NCBI GenBank assembly: GCA_001600615.1
Contig: BCKK01000001.1
Location: 239,641 to 303,640, forward strand
DNA length: 64,000 nucleotides
Reading direction: 5' to 3'
Origin: Dioszegia crocea
Lineage: Eukaryota > Basidiomycota > Tremellomycetes > Tremellales > Bulleribasidiaceae
How positions within the stretch are numbered: the first letter of the stretch is position 1; every line of letters starts with the position of its first letter. Of this stretch, positions 12,245 to 24,943 are shown in pieces. The notes beneath the pieces are model-generated. The model ran no database searches. It was not told where the DNA came from and saw only the letters and a list, made by a program, of their open reading frames with translations. The position numbers and the translations under genes were made by a program.

Positions 12245-12559
12245 CTAACCGAGCTTGCTTAGGTGATTGTCCAACGCATTGCTTGCTCTTTCCCTCCTGT
12301 CCTCGAGCGTGTAACTCCTGCTGGTACTCCGTCCGGCCTCCCATAAGTTGTTGATCTCTGCACGCGTAAGCATGGCGCTCAATTCAAAAGCTGGCTTCAA
12401 CCACGCTGCCAGATCTTCATTTGATTTCTTCAGCTGCGCAATACTCTCGTTTGCCGCTATGATGCTCTCGTTCGCGGCTTGCAGAGACACCTGCAGGCTG
12501 GTCACCTGGGCTTGGAGGTAGGACGAATCGCAACATCCGGCGTAAGACGATTCAGACAT
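12245..12559 (-). CDS. Small predicted coiled-coil protein
   Basis: An uninterrupted frame from the ATG at 12559 to the stop at 12245 encodes 104 residues. The middle has a repeat-like heptad pattern (LQAANESIIAANESIAQLK) that predicts a coiled coil, and the rest is polar. No signal peptide, membrane span or known motif is visible. An in-frame upstream ATG at 12730 would add a hydrophobic, Cys-rich, less convincing N-terminus. I recognise no family. It could be a genuine small protein or chance, though the coiled-coil composition favours real. Confidence 0.45.
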   Translation of the reverse strand: MSESSYAGCCDSSYLQAQVTSLQVSLQAANESIIAANESIAQLKKSNEDLAAWLKPAFELSAMLTRAEINNLWEAGRSTSRSYTLEDRRERASNALDNHLSKLG

Positions 12560-13159
12560 GTCGGAAGGTGGAAGAAGTGGGAAAGCTTGACGGTGGTGGA
12601 AAAGACTGTGTAGAAGGGTGCACAGGTTTGCATCGTGTGGGCCAGGGCATAGTGTTGCCCCTGACCACAAAGGTCTGCTCGGGGATGAGCAATAAAGGAG
12701 CATGATAGCTAAAGCAATACGACCAGTCAACCCCCTGATGCCAATGCCCCTCGATATGTGTCAAACTCCAGACAGGGAGAAAGGGCTGGAGCACAAGAGC
12801 ACAACGCAAGGCGGAGTGATACGCGCTCGATCCTCGGCTGAAGTTGATTCGCCCATGAGCAATTGTGTGCTGTGCCACTGCTGCCATTCACAGTTGAGTC
12901 CTTGTCTACGGGACGCTCGTCAAGATGAAGCTTGGTCAAACTCTTGAGCTGACGTGGAGCGTGGAGGTAGTCACCTCAACCCCAGTGTCGCAGAAACAGT
13001 GGATGGAGATGAAATCTTGTACCAACGCATGCGAACTCCTGCATACCTCTATCATACTATGATCTAGTTCTAGTGCGTCTATGATCTACTATGTGCCTGT
13101 TATAAGCCCTACTCATTCTCACATTCTCACATCGACCCTCAATCCGAAGACCTTTCTGG
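12560..13159. other. Intergenic, 600 bases
   Basis: This stretch holds the promoter of the small coiled-coil ORF and the 3' flank of the MFSD1-like gene. I see no convincing frame, repeat or RNA gene. Confidence 0.5.
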
Positions 13160-15060
13160 TTACTCCGCCAGACCGAGGAAGAACAACACCCATGCAACGA
13201 TGATGAATGCCACCATAAGCCCCAAGCTGGCATGCGTGACCCACTTCACCGGAGTTCGACGCGTAATCGGATGAGACGCAGGATCCGTAATCTTGGTTTC
13301 GATCGCATTACGCCTAGCTCTCGTCATGGTGAGTCCTGCACCGAGATATCGATGATCGACAATGATGTATCCGATACCCAGAGCGAACGCCCATGCTTTG
13401 ATACCGATAGCAGTCTTGAGTACCTGGTCGTAGCCTTGACCAGGAGTGTTGTCTTGGATCCGCCCGAAACTGACGTCCTGACATCAGCAGGTACGGTGTG
13501 GGAGACTTACAATGACTGTACTGCCAGAGTTGTTGAATGCTCGCCAGACTGACGCTGTCAGCTTGTGAAGTGACGCGGCTAGGAGAAAGACTTACCTCCA
13601 AAAGCTGTCCCGATTAGGCGATGATCTGCGACCAGCAGATGCAGTGCCATTTCTGAAATCAGCTCAGGTCATTGTCGGGACTTACGGAGCGGCGACGAGT
13701 TGATTACACCCGCCAGGCTTGAGAATACCAGAGCTACCATAGGGTGGACCGAGGTAAAGCCAAGGAGCGAGCATGCTGTGATCCATAGCAAGGGCGCCAG
13801 GGCGACATAGTGGAAACGATGGCACCATCTGTCAACACAGTAGCCAAATATCGGCCCAAGCAGAACCTGATATTAGCTCTCACACAACGATGTACATACA
13901 CGAATGCACAAGCTTCCACTCTGCAAGAAGCCGGCAGTAGCCTCGGTGTAGCCGCGTCTGAAAATAAGCGCCAATCTCTTATTGACTCACAGCCTGATGA
14001 TGTCCGCAGATGCCAAGTCGAAACCGCCCGCTGCTCCAGATTGCAAGAGCTGAGTCGCAGGCAGCATCCAGAAACACCAAGGCAAAAGCCACAAAGAGTC
14101 GAGGTTGAACTTTTTGGCACTTTTCCCTTCTGCCGCCGCTCGCTCACGTCCAGACGTAACTCGGTATTGCTGAGGCATAATGCGTTTGGAATACCAAATG
14201 TAGACGGCATTGACGATACACGAAAAGAGGCAGAAGAAGACTGGTACCCTATCGTCAGCTTTGTCTGAGTGTAGACTTACCAAAACACCCATTCGGTCCC
14301 GAGGCGATCTCGGATGGGGATGGCAGCTGCTCGTGCGGCAGCAGCAGTGGCTGTGGCTACGGCAGCTTCGAGCGCAAAGGCAAATGCCAGACCGCTCCGC
14401 TTCCCAAACGCGTGGAAGAACACTTGCTGACATGAGTCGAGCAGAGCCGTACCGAAAACTTGCAGAATGTAACCGCCAGTCAACAAGCGCCAATTCCCGA
14501 TCCGCACACCGACGGCGGATAAGACGCTGCCAATGAGGATGATGCCGGTGCAGAATGGGGTAGTAGCGTTGACACCCATCCAATCGAGAAAGATGCCGCC
14601 GAGGAGTGGCCAGATCCTGCCGTCAGCGACGTCTAGGCATAACGCACGTGTTGACAATTGCATCTCCCGCTGAGATTACTCCAAATTGCTGGTTGTTGAT
14701 GCCCAATTCGTTCCGGAGGGTATTCCTGAGCGGAGATAGAGAAGCACTGGCCCAGTTCACACCTGGAATCAACAACCGGGTCTGACAGCAACTCACCGAT
14801 GGGCATAGCGATGACGGCGGTCAAGCTGATCCAGCGAACAAGCCATGGAACGGTAAATTCAGGTTCGGGAGGGGTCTGATCAACGATCAGCTCCGCACTG
14901 TCTGGTCGAAGTAAGTACTCACATCGTCCTCTGCTTTACCTCCGACAGTCGTCTCCTTGTTATCTTTGTCAGCCTCTAAAGGCTCTCGAAGCGGAGTGGC
15001 ACGGAGCTCCGCCACGGTCGTTTCGAAGTCTTGGGGCTGGGTGTTGAGCTGCTTCGCCAT
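13160..15060 (-). CDS. Major facilitator transporter, MFSD1-like
   Basis: Ten exons join in frame to 525 residues: 15060-14923, 14875-14797, 14762-14648, 14616-14281, 14248-13991, 13957-13900, 13866-13686, 13652-13596, 13548-13511, 13477-13160. After a polar 46-residue head come hydrophobic segments spaced as in a 12-span MFS carrier. Useful blocks are VNWASASLSPLRNTL, NTIWPLLGGIFLDWMGVN (the loop-2 MFS motif in MFSD1 form), LLGPIFGYCVDRW and a final span ending AWVLFFLGLAE. MFSD1 proteins of animals are lysosomal dipeptide uniporters, so a vacuolar peptide exporter is a reasonable guess, not shown by the sequence. A perfect GATA-type palindrome lies 44-67 bases upstream of the ATG. Confidence 0.8.
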
Positions 15061-15103
15061 TGTGCAATTGATAGACGTGATAGTGGGCATGTTAAAATTA
15101 CAT

Positions 15104-15127
15104 TATCTGATAAGATCTTATCAGATA
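15104..15127. promoter_or_regulatory. Perfect 24-bp palindrome with two inverted GATA sites
   Basis: Each half reads TATCTGATAAGA or its complement, so two HGATAR sites face each other around AGATCT. It lies 44-67 bases upstream of the MFSD1-like ATG. GATA factors regulate nitrogen and iron genes in fungi, so this may be a dimer site for such a factor. The same symmetry could also form a hairpin in RNA. Confidence 0.55.
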
Positions 15128-15456
15128 CTAGCGAGCAGTTCGGGGCGCGCTAAAGAAGCCTTGGCGCACTAGCTTCGGCCGAAAGCTCGCACATTCGCCA
15201 GGCATCGAGCGCGATTTTTGTGAGTAGCGTAAGTGTGAGCGATTTTCCTGCAGCTGGCATAACTACCGCGGAAGAGGCAGACTGCCTGGTGTCGAGCGAT
15301 TGTATATGAAGGAGCTAGAGAAGAGAGTCGGAGCTCAGTGTATAAAGATCTATGTCTCCGTGGGGGACCGATTAAAAAAATGCGGAGCTGATTCCCGTAA
15401 TTGTGGATATGGCAGAAAGCTAGTATATACATCATGCACTAAGCTGTAGCACTATA
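15128..15456. other. Flank between GATA palindrome and Helitron helicase 3' end
   Basis: No gene is visible. On the minus strand this follows the helicase stop, so it may hold the Helitron 3' terminus. I looked for a hairpin followed by a CTRR end but cannot choose one. Confidence 0.35.
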
Positions 15457-16899
15457 TTAGGGACCATACAAACGTAACTCATCTAGCTCCCTGTCCTCCA
15501 GACCAATCCTGCCCATCAACTTCATCCTTGATGTATCAAATCCTGCCTTGAACGCCAGATCCGTAAGACGCCTGACCCGTGACATTGCGACAAAGCTCAG
15601 TCCAGCGGCGAACTCCTTCGGCCCAAGATCAATTAGGACCTTTGCTAGTGTGAGACCCTGACTTTTGTGGACAGTCATAGCAAAGGCCAGTCGAAGGGGA
15701 AAGTTCCGACGAGTGCAGGGCTGAGAGTTTACGGAGTAGCGAGAGGTGACGGGGAATATGGGGACGAGTGGGACTCCGGTGTCGGTGTACCAGTTGGTGG
15801 GACCTATGTAGCCTGGGACTTCCACCATTATGACAACGGGGAGGTCACCAGGGACCGAATCGGGTAGAAAGCCGAAAGAGTAGATTTTACCGGGGGCGCC
15901 GTTGACTAGACCCGCCTCGGTCCAGATATTTCGCGTTATGCTGACCCAGGCTCCGATTGACAGTTTGAGGGTAGCTAAAAGCCCACCTGCGCCCTGGAGA
16001 CTGACCTTTTTCGCACCAGTACCGGTATGCTGACTGGGCAAAAGTAGTACAGGCAATTGCATCGCTGCAAGAGCTGCGGTGTTCTGCTCGTCGACCGCTG
16101 CGTTGGTAGTGCAGATGAGGGGAGCGTGGTCGAAGGAAGCCACATCTTCGGAGGAGATGTTGCTCAAGAAACGAGCTTCGAGGACACGGAAGTCGGCCTC
16201 GGTATGCCCACCCCCTCGAATGTTCTGGAGGAGGTCCCTGAACTGGACCGCAGCAGGATCGGATCCTTGTTGCCGCATCACCGTGTCCAGCCGATACGAC
16301 TCGTGGAAGCGCTCAAATAGCATCCNTCCCTCGACCGATCTCCGCATGTTTGCCAGCTGATAGGCACTGGGAGCCTTCGCTTTGCAGGCAGGAGGTCCGG
16401 CAGTATAGAGAGCACCGCCTTGGACGGGTGGCAGTTGACCAAAGTCGCCAAGAAGAAGTACGCTTCGGCCCGCGAAAGGCAAGTGGGATGAGTTCGGGAA
16501 GATGATCTTCAGCCGTTGATCGATATCAGCCAGCGCCGACCTCGACAGCATAGACTTCTCGTCCAGGATGATGTAACGAAGATGTTTCANATCCTCCTGA
16601 ATTTTCGCCAGCGAAGACTCAGCGCCACCTTCATCCTGTACGCCCTTATCCACCACCTTCACGCCCAGTGCGGAATGATAAGTGCGCCCATTGATGAGGA
16701 AGGCTGCGACGCCAGTCGGTGCGAGTCTGAGGATAGGGGAAGGCATACCGTGAAACATGGAGTCGACATGCTCAGAGATCGCATCGATGAGATAGGATNT
16801 GCCGGTACCGGCGGTTCCATCGACATTGATGAGCAGAGGTTCGAGCTGGGAGGAATTGCCGAGAGATGCCTGAGCGTGTCCGATTACGCGATCAAACAC
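15457..16899 (-). mobile_element. C-terminal helicase domain of a truncated Helitron
   Basis: A 480-codon frame encodes a Pif1-family helicase of the kind carried by Helitron rolling-circle transposons. Ordered motifs are NVDGTAGTG (Walker A), LAPTGVAAFLINGRTYHSAL, LDEKSML (Walker B), LLLGDFGQLPPVQGG, TTNAAVDEQN, VNGAPGKI and FAMTVHKSQGLTL with FVAMSRVR. The frame closes upstream at a TGA near 16908, and no Rep (HUH) nuclease or zinc-finger part is visible, so this is a 5'-truncated, non-autonomous copy. Three undetermined bases (16326, 16590, 16799) lie inside it. The one at 16799 is in the Walker A lysine codon. I could not place the element ends with confidence. Confidence 0.85.
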
Positions 16900-17226
16900 G
16901 GCATAGCCTCACAGACCTATGCATAGGGGACGGAAGGCATATGCGACAAATACTATGCGACATTAAATGCACCCTCCACTTACGGGCATGCCGGCATGGG
17001 ACAGCGAGCAACCGCCGCCTGGCCCGGGTGCAGCAACCCAAAACAGCAATATAGGAAAACGCGTCGCTGCCGCTCCGCATTTTGATGAGGGCTCTATAGT
17101 GTAGCAGGTCGAGGTCCCGGGGGACTTTCAGGGCCACGTGCCCGGCCTATCGGAGACGACCGAATCAACAGCCTGCAGGCCAAAAGTTTCTGTTGACACC
17201 CATCTCACCCCCTATAGCCAAGCAGT
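16900..17226. other. Probable decayed upstream part of the Helitron, then DEAH helicase promoter
   Basis: The minus strand immediately upstream of the helicase frame has a second short open frame (17137-16892) in another phase, which fits a frameshifted remnant of the same element. From about 17150 the plus strand must hold the promoter of the DEAH helicase gene. Confidence 0.4.
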
Positions 17227-19981
<2,755 letters not shown>

Positions 19982-20142
19982 TGCTATTTCTTGTCGACTC
20001 TACTCGGGCTTTCGTCAGTCGCTTCAGAGCCTCCTTTGTGCGGCCGCAAGGGGAAATGGGGATACACACCATGTTCAGCCATCCCCCTTGTGCCCGTGCC
20101 ACTTATCACGACTGATCAAGAAACCGCCAAATCGAGGAGCGG

Positions 20143-21722
20143 ATGAAGCTTTATCGAGTGCCGGGATGCGCAATCGTCCTGGTGCCTTCAGGCAAAGAGC
20201 CAATCTTCAAGACGTATTGGCAAGAAGGATCCCAGCCCATTACACAGAAAGTAAGCTGACAAATTGTATCGGAGCTGACATCACAGACGCGCTTCCCAAT
20301 CTCGTCAATCACCAAGACTGTGACTACGCTGGCCCTAATCCACGCTTTGGAGACTGCAGGCTTTTCCAACCCCTTCAACGCGCGCATCAAGGACATTCTG
20401 CCCGACTTTAAGCTGTCCGATCCCGAAGCTACGGAACAATGTATCGTATCCGATATCTTGGGTCATCGATGCAACATCTCTCACTCCGACCTACTACTCG
20501 TCCGGCCATTCGAGAAGGGTGTCAATTCTGTGAGTCCAAGACTGGCCATTGCTGATCCCTACAGATGAGTGTTTTGGCTGATCTACCTATATCAAGACCT
20601 CTCCGAGACGGTCCCCAAATCTACTCGAATGCCGTGTTTCAACTCACCTTCGCCTTGATTGAAAGACTGTCAGGCGAGCCATTCGAGGAATACGTCAGAC
20701 AGGTCATTCTTGATCCTCTCGGTATGGACTCCACGAGCTATTCGGCCGAATCAGCTGGCGAGGACTTGGCGGTGGGGTATCAAATCAGGCACACACCGCA
20801 AGGGCTGGATGAGGAGGTCATGACTGTCCGGCACGCGTTCGACAATCTCGGAGCTGAGAGTGGGATGGCGACCATGCGATTGATAAGCACCATTGAAGAT
20901 ATGGTGAGTTGATCCAGTGTGTGACTAATAGCTTGCACTGACGGTACAGGCAAAGTTCCTAGCTTGCATGGCGACTCATCCTCCCTTCCGTCAAATGTCC
21001 ATCCCGCCCGGCAATACCGCAACTTGGCTCGAAGGCGAAGCTATGCGGGGCTTCGGAACAACATCTATCCTCATTGGGGACCACCTCTTATCGGGCAACA
21101 AGGGCGCCTGCGCGGGCTTCAGGTCACACGTCATGGACATCCCTTCCCTTGAGTGTGGCATCTGCGTATTGACAAATTCGACCGAGGGCGACAATCTGGC
21201 GTTATGGATAGAAGCATGGGTCGTAGGGTCATTGACGGGGGAGAGGGATGCTGTCTGTGCTAGATTGAGCGAAAAGTAAGTTGGCAGGTGGATACAGTGC
21301 TGATGTCCAGAATTGAGAGCAATCGAGCCCAGTATCATCTCGACGAATTATCGGATTGTCCAACATTGGTAACCGGTACCGGCAATGAGAAGCTCATCGG
21401 CCACTTCTACTCCCCGACTTATGGCGCCTTGACCTTCACCGAAGACTGTAATGTCGCGATTCGACCATCAGGAGAGGGACACGACATGCCTTGGTTGGCC
21501 CATCTGTACGGCTCGCTCCGGCCGCTCATCACCAATGTGGGAGATGGAAAGTTTGAGGGATGTATGGAGTGGACGGCTGACGATGATCAAGAGCAGGGAT
21601 GGGGGAGGCAGTATAGGTATCCATTCACCTTGCAGGTTGGCGATTATGGGTCGGGCGAGGAGGTGAGGCTGAGTGGGCTGGACTGGGCGAGTGATCATCC
21701 GGCCATCTTCTACCGCTTGTAG
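20143..21722 (+). CDS. Serine beta-lactamase-like hydrolase, paralog A
   Basis: Five exons give 475 residues: 20143-20250, 20287-20529, 20565-20903, 20950-21275, 21311-21722. It is the first of three tandem paralogs (with 23082-24750 and 24944-26591) that share intron positions. The class C beta-lactamase/esterase fold motifs are SITK (the SxxK nucleophile and base, in FPISSITKTVT) and IYSNAV (YxN), both intact. The third motif reads LLSGNKGACAG, so the His of the HAG seen in B and C is Asn. The start at 20143 omits about 20 residues present in B and C. The frame continues upstream as NRQIEER before meeting TGA, so a 5' exon may be missing from my model. No signal peptide is visible, so it is probably intracellular. 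The substrate is unknown. Confidence 0.85.
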
Positions 21723-21942
21723 TGAGGTCAATGTGGACTTGTGTAATCAGAGGAATGCACTACATATGACGAGTCTGACACCCATACGGGCCCATACCGA
21801 GAAGCTGCCACTCTCACTCCGCCACCACCAGAAAATGTCGCACAGCCTGAAGTGCGAGTGGATACATGCAAATCATTAACCCCCAGGCGAATAGGTTATA
21901 CCAACCCCGCACCCGGTCGATGTCCTGCATGCGCTACAACAC

Positions 21943-22520
21943 CTACTGCTGCCCAAACGGTACAGTCTTGACAATCTGCCAAGTCTCAGGTGTTCCATCG
22001 CACCTGACGATATCTATTCCACGCGCTGTCCAGCTCTTCGGCACCCGCTCCTTCCCTGCTTCCTGGACCAGTTCGCCTCTTCGTGCTTCATCCGCCGTAG
22101 CATACTTCAGACTCATATGGGGAAACAGCGACCCATTATCTCCCCATATCTCCGCAGATGCCTTTCTGAGACTCTTGAGCTCCTCACTGAGTTCGACAGG
22201 AGCAATGACGCAATGGAAGTAGCTCTCGCTGGTGGTGATTGGGCGAAAAGTGCATTCCACTGGGCTCGATTGGGCACATTTTGAGATGATGGTTTGTAGG
22301 TTTGAGACTATATCTTCCAAGGGGGTGGTTAAGGGAATGTCGGCGAGAAGAGTTACGTGTGGAACGTAGAGTGTTGATTCGGGTGATTGGGTGGAAAGGG
22401 ATTTCACGACATGGTTGAATTGGGGGAGACAGTCTTCGTCAGGAGTAAGCCAGAGGAGCCAGGCTGGTTCTGTCAGTCTCATCGTGTCATGGACTCACCT
22501 GACATTGTGTTGGAAGCCAT
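21943..22520 (-). CDS. CPD1: 2',3'-cyclic-nucleotide 3'-phosphodiesterase (CPDase, 2H family)
   Basis: Two exons (22520-22499 and 22469-21943) join after the first 22 bases to give 182 residues, close to plant CPDases. The two signature tetrapeptides of the 2H phosphoesterase fold are present: HVTL in VPHVTLLADIP and HMSL in FPHMSLKYA. Members open ADP-ribose 1'',2''-cyclic phosphate and related cyclic phosphates left by tRNA splicing. The gene lies antisense between two members of the beta-lactamase-like array. Its stop is 220 bases from that of paralog A, and it diverges from paralog B. The 29-nt intron is one of the shortest in the window. Confidence 0.87.
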
Positions 22521-23081
22521 GATGGAACGGAAGATGGGCAAGAAATGGGATATACAGCGAGATGATGGGGAGAGGAGAACATGGGGCACTCAAAATATAA
22601 GACCTGCAGGTGATAGAACGGTTCCGGCTATCGTCGGCCCGGCCGCCTATGAACGGGTCTGGTCGGCACATTCTATAGCCCAACATTCGGATCACTCACC
22701 TTCGCCTGGAACAGCAACCTAGCCGTCCAGCCCTTGAGGCGACAACACGTCTCCACGTTCAAGCTCCGAGATCCATGTCAGAGAATTTGGGAGTACAGGC
22801 AGGGAGGGGCGAGGCCAAGAGGGGATGAAAATGTGCGGTCGACGCGCCGCCTGCGACCTTTCATCGCGTCTAATTCGCATTGGTAGCTCATACACGCTGT
22901 CGCTGATCAAGATGAGGACTGAGTGCAGGAACGCCTGGAACCCTTCTCGCCGTCGATCACTCCTCCAATCCCTCCTTTCTACACTGTCCCCTTCAGGGGT
23001 ACTAAGAGGATCATCTCCGCCCTGCTGAGTGTCATACTCGCTACTTTCCCGCTCACTCGCTTTTCCATACATCACCTCAAA
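22521..23081. promoter_or_regulatory. Divergent promoter region, CPDase / paralog B
   Basis: 561 bases lie between the start codons of the phosphodiesterase (minus) and beta-lactamase-like paralog B (plus). The final 90 bases before the paralog B ATG are pyrimidine-rich, as in a fungal leader. I see no clear TATA box. Confidence 0.5.
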
Positions 23082-24750
23082 ATGACTGACAAGAGCTTTG
23101 ATCAAGTGCTGAATGCAGATTTCGATCGAGAGGTCGCCGCAAAGATGCAGCAATGGAAAGTACCTGGTTGTGCAATTGCACTCGTTCCTCTGGGCCAAGC
23201 GCCAATATTCAAGACCTACCACGAACAGGGCTACCAGCCTATCTCTACCAAGGTGAGTAGCCGTCAGACCAGCGCTAATAACAGACCCGCTTCCCCCTTG
23301 CCGCCATCACCAGGATGGTGTCTGCCTTTGCCATCATCAAAGCTCTCGAAGCTGCAGGATACGACAAGCCGTTCGATGTGCTCATCAAGGATATTCTTCC
23401 CGATTTCAAGTTGTCAAACGCCAACACCGCCGACATGTGCACTGTCAGGGACGTTCTGGGCCATCGCTGCAATGCCGTCGGACCATCTATCCTGGCGACT
23501 CATCCCATCGAGAAGGCTACAGATTACGTAAGTACATGCTTGGACTATCGCTGATGACTAGGTTGATCTGGTCGCAGGTCTCCCCATCGTCAGGCCTATC
23601 CGACAAGGTCCAGGAATATGGAGCGGGGAGTTCTATCAGCTGGTTCAGCCCATCATCGAGCTACTGACGGGAAAGTCGTTCGAGGCGTACGTCCGGGAGG
23701 CAATTCTTGATCCCCTGGGGATGACCTCCACGGGATTCTCGGCGGCGGAGGCGGGTGAGGATATGGCGCTTGGATATCAGATCCGACATGGAGCTACGGG
23801 GGTGGAGGACAAGATGATGACGCTTCGCCATGGATACGACAAGCTGGGAGCATTCAGTGGATTGGCGACGCTCCGAATGATCAGTACGATTGAGGATATG
23901 GTGAGGTTCAACATGGACATACGCTTACTATCAGGCCAAATTGGTTGCATATCTACCTACTGCTCCCCATTTTCTATCCGAGATGGCGCATCCCTTCACA
24001 GACCCCTCAACCTGGATTGACGGAGATGATATGGCGGGTGCGGGCACGAATCTGTGGTGGAATGACGGCCATCTCTTGATGGGTCACGCTGGGGTCTGTC
24101 CAGGCTTCAGGACTCAGGTGTTTCACATACCCAGCATTGGGTGTGGCTTGAGCATCTTGACCAACTCAACCGAGGGGGCGGATCTCATGAGTTGGATCGA
24201 CGCGTGGGTCATTGGGTCGTTGACTGGAGCGAGGGATCAAGTCTGCGAGAGGGCATGTGAGCGGTACGTTCTGTGATCGACTTTGGCTAATATCAGGATC
24301 GAGAAAGGCAGGAAAGAGTTTCACCTCCTCTCCATATCAGCGTGCCCCGTTATCACTGGCGCAGGCAACGAAACACTCATCGGCGACTTCTACTCCAAGA
24401 CCTTCGGGACCATCTCCTTCACCAAGGAAAGTAACGTCGCTATTACCCCGCGCGGTCAGCTTATGGATGTGCCCTGGCTACCTCATCTGTACGGCAGCGT
24501 CCGGATGTTGGTGACCAGTCTGGGGAAGGGGAGGTTCGAGGGATGTCTGGAATGGACGGCTGGGCAAGAGCAGGAGCAGTGCTGGGGGAAGCAGTACGGA
24601 TTCCCGTTCAGTCTCCTTCTGGTGACGAGTGGCGGCGAAAAGGACGAACTTTGGTTGAGGGGCATGGATTGGGTGTCAAACCTCAGTGGAATGGACTGGG
24701 ACTCGTCAGTGTCTGATGATAGGCCTCCGGCGATCTTTCATCGAGTCTAG
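23082..24750 (+). CDS. Beta-lactamase-like protein, paralog B, catalytic motifs lost
   Basis: Five exons at the same positions as in paralog A give 511 residues: 23082-23252, 23285-23527, 23562-23900, 23935-24263, 24297-24750. The fold is clearly the same (MTSTGFSAAEAGED, STIEDM, SILTNSTEG). However, the SxxK site reads LAAITRMVS, with Ala for the nucleophilic Ser and Arg for Lys, and YxN has become WSG in GIWSGEFYQL. The third motif, GHAGVCPGF, is intact. By family knowledge such a protein cannot form the acyl-enzyme, so it is a pseudoenzyme or has a different chemistry. The frame and splice sites are intact, which argues against simple decay. No signal peptide is visible. Confidence 0.87.
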
Positions 24751-24943
24751 GTGGAGTTTGATGTATTTTGGCTATATGACTCACCCGTTACTCATGCAGG
24801 ATCACCTAGAACATACTGTCGAACCTCCACAACCCAAATATACTCCCTTGTGCTTTGCCTCAGGGGTAAGCGGCAAAGGAACTATCCTCCCGACTACTAG
24901 TATGGTGCTTGGCCATTCAGAGCGTACTTCATACATCAATACA

